In this document: positions 59,778 to 64,000 of the stretch, in pieces | How positions within the stretch are numbered: position 1 is the stretch's first letter | Layout of the letters: each line of letters starts with the position of its first letter | Assembly: GCF_019455385.1 (NCBI RefSeq) | Contig: NZ_JACOFR010000005.1 | Span: 62,001-126,000, forward strand | Direction of reading: 5' to 3' | Length of the DNA: 64,000 bases | DNA from: Bradyrhizobium sp. BR 10289 | GTDB lineage: Bacteria; Pseudomonadota; Alphaproteobacteria; Rhizobiales; Xanthobacteraceae | The notes under the pieces: generated by a model | What the model was told of the DNA's origin: nothing | The model's input: the letters and a program-made list of their open reading frames with translations, nothing else | Databases searched by the model: none | Program-made: the position numbers and the translations under genes

Positions 59778-60265
59778 TCAGGAGGCCTTCTTGGAACGCC
59801 GGGAGGGCGCTTCCGGCTGTGGGGTGCCTGCCGGATGCAAGCCGATCAAGTCGGGCCGACGTTTTTTACGGAGGGACTGCTGGCAAGGGCTGCAATATAG
59901 AAGTTCCGCATCAGCGCGACCTGCCGGTCGCGCGGTTGCACCACCAATGCAAGATCGATGATTTCGGTGTGCTTGCAGTGTTCGCAGCGGACTTCGAGGA
60001 GCGGAAAGCCGCCGGCAATAGCGGCCGCGATTGTGGGAGAAGCATGATCGAGCTCTCCGATGAAAAGCGCGGTGTTCCAGGCTGCGCAATCGAGCGCATA
60101 AGCCTTGGCCCGGGCGGCGTCCGCCGCGGCATGGGCTTGGGCCGATTGCTCGATGAGGTTTGCGAACGTCACCTCTGCCTTGTGAATCTCGCGGGCGAAG
60201 TGCTTACGGTCCCCGCCCGACATCGGCGGCGGTTTGATGATGCGAGCGGCGGACATGGTCGGCAA
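59778..60265 (-). pseudogene. Zinc-ribbon-like protein with frameshift near the C-terminus
   Basis: The frame starting MPTMSAARIIKPPPMSGGD runs through a helical region and VRCEHCKHTEIIDLALVVQP (first CxxC), then continues as NFYIAALASSPSVKNV and stops at 59846. In the overlapping frame the same DNA reads LLYCSPCQQSLRKKRRPDLI (second CxxC) and on to RRSKKAS, ending at 59778. A one-base shift near 59905 therefore seems to break a two-CxxC zinc ribbon. Two bases separate its end from the SRAP start, so both once formed an operon. Start may be the second Met (60253). Confidence 0.7.
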
Positions 60266-60380
60266 GATATGAGGAGGGAGGCGCTAGAGCCAGCCGCTGG
60301 GGCTAGTGCGCTTGGTGGCCGAACACGCAACGGGTAGGTCAATGGCAACATGATAGATTTTGATTTACCGAATTTTATGC

Positions 60381-60410
60381 TTGTGCCGTCGGGCAAAACA
60401 ATGGTTCATA
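60381..60410 (+). promoter_or_regulatory. Fourth promoter-core copy, without the terminator
   Basis: TTGTGCCGTCGGGCAAAACA, then ATGGTTCATA, shares the CCGTCGGGCAAAACA core and CATAG-like -10 with the promoter repeats at 2.2-3.6 kb. The GNRA hairpin is not present. It lies upstream of the small gene at 60427. Confidence 0.5.
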
Positions 60411-60426
60411 GGATGCTGGCTCTAAC

Positions 60427-60672
60427 ATGAGGACCAGCACAATGCCGGATCAAATCGAAGCCGCTTCTGAACTGTCGAAGATCGCCAAGCTCAACGGTGA
60501 TTTTCGCAGAAACTACGGTTTGCTCCTTGGAGCCTTTCTGTATCTGCGTTCGATCAGCGCTGCGCGCGGCCGGGTTTGGCTGTGGTCTGCCTTGTCCTCA
60601 ATCGTCGGTTCGCTCGCATTGAGCTGTATCGGAAAGCACGCTTCATCTTGGTTTTCAGGCTGGCTGGAGTAA
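60427..60672 (+). CDS. Small hypothetical protein with one hydrophobic segment
   Basis: 81 residues (ATG at 60442, MPDQIEAASELSKI, is an alternative start). Helical N-terminal half, then WLWSALSSIVGSLALSCIGK as a possible membrane segment. No family recognised. The repeat-type promoter copy lies 15 bases upstream of the -10, in keeping with genuine expression. Confidence 0.45.
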   Translation: MRTSTMPDQIEAASELSKIAKLNGDFRRNYGLLLGAFLYLRSISAARGRVWLWSALSSIVGSLALSCIGKHASSWFSGWLE

Positions 60673-60900
60673 GCTGTATCGGACCACAGGGGCGTTCCAT
60701 GGGAACTGCGCTCACTGTCCAGAATGCAAGATTGCCTCGACGTCGGGAGACTTGGCGATCGCAGCGCAATACCCGCGTTCAGCCGCCTGGCTAGCCGGAA
60801 GGCAGCGACCTACTGCGCATCGTGGGTGTGGTGTCCGGGGTTTGATGACGTATGGGTATGCTACTGACAGCGACAATTGGCCCGGTAGGCTGGGCTTCTG

Positions 60901-61251
60901 ATGCAGCCAATGGTTCAGAAGATGAGAATGTTGGCAGTTGCTGCCTTCCTGCTACTGCCGACTGGCTCACTCACCGCCGGGGCGACCATCGTCGGTGCAG
61001 GTTCGCAATCGTGCTCGGCCTGGACCAGCAGAACCAAGAACGCCGTAGTAAAAGGCGCTTTCGAGTCCTGGGTTGTTGGGTTCATCAGCGGTCTGAATGT
61101 CAGCAGCGATAGAGAAATTATCGGCGGCGGCGATTTTTTAGCGATTGTCGCTTGGATGGATCGGCGTTGTAAATCCAGTCCGACCGACCAAATAGGGATT
61201 GCGGCCCTTGATCTTGCGATGCAGTTGGCCGGAAGCGCAGCAAAACGCTGA
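60901..61251 (+). CDS. Secreted hypothetical protein (two-cysteine, Bradyrhizobium type)
   Basis: 116 residues; starts nearer MRMLAVAAFLLLPTGSLTAG (Met8, 60922) are plausible. A signal peptide precedes GAGSQSCSAWTSRT, then SWVVGFISGLNV and AIVAWMDRRCKSSPTDQ. The two cysteines (SQSCS and DRRCKS) may form a disulfide, as in a family of periplasmic proteins of unknown function in Bradyrhizobium. Function cannot be inferred. Confidence 0.6.
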   Translation: MQPMVQKMRMLAVAAFLLLPTGSLTAGATIVGAGSQSCSAWTSRTKNAVVKGAFESWVVGFISGLNVSSDREIIGGGDFLAIVAWMDRRCKSSPTDQIGIAALDLAMQLAGSAAKR

Positions 61252-61665
61252 CCCGCGCCGGTTCACGCTGGCGGCCTCCACCTCTAAACAGAGCCGCGTG
61301 TGTCCCCCACGGCCCCGCCTAGAAAGCAACACTGACAGTTTCTTGCAAGCAACGGTCTAAGATCGCAGACAGGTTGGCCCACGATGTGCATAGGTCCGGT
61401 GCCGCGTCGATCGTGCGGAACGTCGCGGTGTCGGTCGCAGGAGCAGTCGTAATTCTACTCCTGCGACCTTCACGTCCGAGGCACTCCCGGCGCCCTTATC
61501 CGCAATTGGACCGGCAGCCGAGAGCATTGGGGGCTGGAGACCCAACGGTGCCACGTTCGCGCTCTATGAGCAATCCAGCTTCAGTGGTTCTACGGACTCC
61601 TTTTTCGGAACGGGGTATTCTATTCAAAGAACATCGGCGTAACTTCTCGGCCGCGGCTCGGTGGG
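61252..61665. other. Gene-poor spacer
   Basis: Only overlapping short ORFs with no clear coding character are seen; one reading contains FALYEQSSFSGSTDSFFGT but has no convincing start. Nothing further is identified. Confidence 0.4.
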
Positions 61666-61893
61666 TTGGACCGCGTTGCGGCTTTTAAGCTGCGGCGAAA
61701 CCCAATCATTTTTGCGACGGGGAAATTTTTGAGTATCCATGCTCTTATAGCGACCATGTTGGAGCGAGAGTTGGCGGCGCGCGGAGTGCGATCACTTGGA
61801 CATTCCGATTGCATGTCGATCGTACAAAATATTCTCGTGCGCTTGACGGACCTGGATCGGGAATTAGCCTTGCGACCCGGCGAGCAACGCTAG
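61666..61893 (+). CDS. Possible small protein (75 aa, weak)
   Basis: An ORF from TTG 61666 (or ATG 61756, 45 aa) with a helical tail, MLERELAARGVRSLGHSDCM and IVQNILVRLTDLDRELALRP. The helical periodicity is protein-like, but no ribosome site or homologue is recognised; it may be a fragment. Confidence 0.25.
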   Translation: MDRVAAFKLRRNPIIFATGKFLSIHALIATMLERELAARGVRSLGHSDCMSIVQNILVRLTDLDRELALRPGEQR

Positions 61894-62259
61894 TGCTCCC
61901 TGCGGCTGGGAACGCGCGCGAGCTACTGCGCGCCGTGGTGTGGAGAAGTCTCTAGCCGCCGGTTCGCGCTGGCGGCCCTACCTCTTCAATCACGTCATAT
62001 TCGAAAGCGACGCCTTCCTGATCATTCTGCTCGAACTAGGTTTCCGCGGCGTCCACTATAGCGAAAACCTTGATGTGATCCTTGTCACCGACCTGCGGTG
62101 TTCACCTAAATAAAAACGCTCATAGAGATTCTCTTCAGCTTTCGGCGTCACCGCCGGAGAGGCAGCCCCGGCTAGAGCTTTGCGGGGATAGGCTGGAACC
62201 GCTCGTAGCTAAATCGCTCCTTTAGCGCTTTAGCGGTCGGTCGCTCCATATATGCTGCG
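61894..62259. other. Gene-poor spacer
   Basis: No ORF of convincing composition. AT-rich runs near 62105-62130 suggest promoter-like DNA, but no defined element is recognised. Confidence 0.4.
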
Positions 62260-62547
62260 TCAGTCCAAAAGAATTCGTTCACAGCCTTCCGCCTTGGCGA
62301 GATCCATTGCTTCTACCGTAAAGTGCTGACCTGCGAGCAACATCGGACCGCGCGGAGTGGGTATTCCTCCTAGCGCATGAAAAACTACGCGCCCGGTGAC
62401 AACGCCATCGGGGAATTTGAGGACGAACGCATATCTCGCCACATTAGGATTTGCAGCGTATTGCTTGCCAAGCTTCTGACCAAGTACCTTCCTCATCGAA
62501 GTAACATCGGCCGGAACATCGCGCATGATAGCTGGTTTGAGGCCCAT
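62260..62547 (-). CDS. Hypothetical protein, 95 aa
   Basis: MRDVPADVTSMRKVLGQKLG and ARYAFVLKFPDGVVTGRVVF suggest an alpha/beta mini-domain; Met8 is a possible start. No family or ribosome site is recognised. The composition looks coding, unlike the flanks. Confidence 0.4.
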   Translation of the reverse strand: MGLKPAIMRDVPADVTSMRKVLGQKLGKQYAANPNVARYAFVLKFPDGVVTGRVVFHALGGIPTPRGPMLLAGQHFTVEAMDLAKAEGCERILLD

Positions 62548-62699
62548 CTGCGTGTTGCTCTATTTTAATGCCACCTTGCCGAGACGTCGATGAGCCTAAG
62601 TCAGCTGCTAGCCCCGTGGCTGACCGCCGAGCTTGGCTGGCAGCGTCCGCTTCCGAGGGTTGAGCGGCCTCGTGGAGCTGCCGCGGGGCGCCTTTCACC

Positions 62700-62990
62700 C
62701 TAAGCCGATCTTCTTTGAACGCACTTCTCAGAACAATTCAAGCAGCGGGACGTGCCCTCAATCAAACCGCCGTGCTCGCTGCAAAGCTTGGCCGCTTCCC
62801 CAGCCAGCAAATGCAACTTCATGGCGAAGTCGATGAACTGGGACTGCTTGAATGGATGGCCGGCTATTCTCCTGGCATTGGCCTCGGCGTCGTTTGCAAG
62901 CGTGCGCAACCTATCAATTGCTTCAATCATTTGGGCAGTCCTAAAAATGTGCTCGTGAAACGCAAAATCAGGACAATTCAACATCGACAC
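62700..62990 (-). CDS. Hypothetical protein, 96 aa
   Basis: A helical protein (TAQMIEAIDRLRTLANDAEA; FAMKLHLLAGEAAKLCSEH) ending in a cysteine pair region (RCLNCSEKCVQRRSA), which could bind a metal. No family is recognised and the start codon has no clear ribosome site. Confidence 0.4.
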   Translation of the reverse strand: MSMLNCPDFAFHEHIFRTAQMIEAIDRLRTLANDAEANARRIAGHPFKQSQFIDFAMKLHLLAGEAAKLCSEHGGLIEGTSRCLNCSEKCVQRRSA

Positions 62991-63310
62991 GGGGAAATGC
63001 GGAACCGGAGTTTCAGGTTAACAGTCGGTTCTCGTTAATTCAAATCATTGGCCACGCCAGTCTCCCTTGCGGGAGCGAGCGCTCGCCTGAGAGGTGTAAG
63101 GCGAGTGAACGTCGGCTATTGGAAAGGATTGCTGGGGCCGCGCTGGCTGAATTTGTAAAGAACATCCCCTCGTGCATTATTGACCGCGACCTTGTTACTT
63201 ATAGCGAGTGCGGGTGCTGTTAGCCTTTTTTTAAGAATGAGGTTGGCACGCGCAGGGATGGCTCTCTAAGTTGATGAAATTTCATCCATCAGCCCCGGGG
63301 ATTAATACAA
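62991..63310. other. Gene-poor spacer
   Basis: No gene seen. A run of seven T residues near 63220 is not preceded by a strong stem. Nothing else identified. Confidence 0.35.
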
Positions 63311-63520
63311 GTGAACTTCGAATTGCAAACGGTATCCATTGATCTTCTGAAAAAGGTGGCCAACGTCACAATTAGGGCGCCGGGCAGCGGCCCTATCCAC
63401 GACGACACATTGGTCATTATCCAGTTTCCTTTTACGCCGTTTGTTGAGCAGGGAGCGGAAAAAGAGCGCGCTGTCGCTGGGGCGAAAGAAGTGCTTGAGA
63501 AGATTCTGGCGCAGATCTGA
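63311..63520 (+). CDS. Hypothetical protein, 69 aa
   Basis: GTG start at 63311. NFELQTVSIDLLKKVANVTI and VIIQFPFTPFVEQGAEKERA indicate a beta-alpha small domain. No recognised family; GGGG 7-12 bases upstream is a weak ribosome site. Confidence 0.4.
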   Translation: MNFELQTVSIDLLKKVANVTIRAPGSGPIHDDTLVIIQFPFTPFVEQGAEKERAVAGAKEVLEKILAQI

Positions 63521-64000
63521 GCGCATCAGCGCCCGCGCGCGTACCGCTTCGCAGCGCTAGCGTACTTTTTGGGCGGCCAGGGATAGGCGGAGAAGAGCAA
63601 CGAATATCGCCATCAAGTTCGCTGCTGTAGGCCAATGCGCAGGCTCATATTGAGAGGCGCCTTCGGCACCTTCTGCACAGATCGTTAACGTCTGCCGCGT
63701 TCAATAGTCCCCACCGGGAGAATGCACTCTTCCGGCAGGTGAACGACGGCCTCACGCAATGGGCACAACGCGTGAGGCCGTTCGCTTGTCGGCAGGGAGG
63801 CGCTGCCTTTGCGCGGATCAGCCGAGCCGGATCAGTCCAGCCTGCAGAAGAAGTAAGACGGTCGCGAGGCCGCAACCACACTGTGCCTGGCATGGTTAAT
63901 TTCGAGTTGACCGCCTCAAAACCATTTCAGCCCTCGTGGTATTTCCGCAGATGGCCAGCTCGAAAACGGTGGATGTCGCGATCGACGCGGCCGGCGGGAA
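63521..64000. other. Gene-poor right edge
   Basis: Only the hairpin at 63747-63780 is notable. ORFs on either strand are Cys/Arg-rich shadows. A gene running past 64000 on the plus strand cannot be excluded (ASSKTVDVAIDAAGG-like reading at the edge). Confidence 0.4.
63747..63780. repeat. 11-bp perfect inverted repeat
   Basis: CGGCCTCACGC and GCGTGAGGCCG flank a 12-base loop. There is no T-run after it on either strand, so it is not a standard terminator. It lies in the ~480-base stretch (63521-64000) that otherwise has no convincing gene. Confidence 0.5.

Noticed and set aside
63645..63893. 82-residue minus-strand ORF with several cysteines
   Set aside because: Composition is that of an antisense shadow, overlaps the hairpin, no ribosome site.
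1..64000. tRNA, rRNA or CRISPR arrays
   Set aside because: No cloverleaf-like, rRNA-like or regularly spaced repeat pattern was seen by eye; a dedicated scan was not possible.

Overview
The window reads as chromosomal DNA of a Bradyrhizobium-like alphaproteobacterium. This is inferred from the GC-rich codon use, the FixK/FNR boxes, the wealth of acyl-CoA, ABC and TRAP genes, and Bradyrhizobium-typical small proteins. No rRNA, tRNA or CRISPR array was seen. The assignment rests on family recognition from the sequence alone.

Layout. (1) 0-5 kb: the 5' end of an ATP-dependent DNA ligase (minus strand), a DUF3606-type small basic protein, hypothetical proteins and a phage-remnant strip (terminase-small-subunit-like, two holin-like small membrane proteins, a GNAT). 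Three copies of a compact promoter-plus-terminator repeat are interspersed, two of them extended into ~220 bp direct repeats; these could encode a short structured RNA. (2) 5-15.7 kb: a catabolic island with a class III CoA-transferase, a two-component flavin monooxygenase and reductase, a taurine/nitrate-type ABC importer, an IlvD/Edd dehydratase and a NicX-like ring-cleavage dioxygenase that keeps the 2-His-1-Asp iron site. (3) 15.7-29.4 kb: an acyl-CoA type aromatic degradation cluster in several divergent transcription units, with a PhzS-like FAD monooxygenase, a 2-aminobenzoate-CoA-ligase-like enzyme, RidA, an aromatic-type solute-binding protein and a MarR regulator. A palindrome close to TTTNAAGCYTAAAA recurs upstream of nearly every unit and probably defines the MarR regulon.

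(4) 29.4-44.9 kb: a microaerobic block: CBS/BON protein, PHA synthase, CHAD protein, APH/P-loop kinase, UspA, a CoA-ligase/GNAT fusion, DUF883/holin pair, an Mla-type lipid transporter, cytochrome c, an FnrN-type regulator, a 44-residue membrane peptide and a second Crp/Fnr regulator. Seven TTGA-N6-TCAA boxes sit in its promoters. (5) 44.9-57.3 kb: cyclase, TRAP transporter and SDR, a molybdenum hydroxylase operon with a ModA-like protein lacking a signal peptide, a molybdopterin oxidoreductase and an enoyl-CoA hydratase. (6) 57.3-64 kb: a decaying integrated element: degenerate tyrosine recombinase with an AlpA-like gene, two adjacent frameshifted genes (SRAP and a zinc ribbon), small orphan ORFs and long gene-poor stretches.

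The strongest candidates for undescribed biology are the MarR-operator regulon for a putative amino-aromatic or N-heterocycle pathway, the NicX-like enzyme encoded beside its own transporter, and the repeated short transcription unit with a GNRA-capped hairpin.
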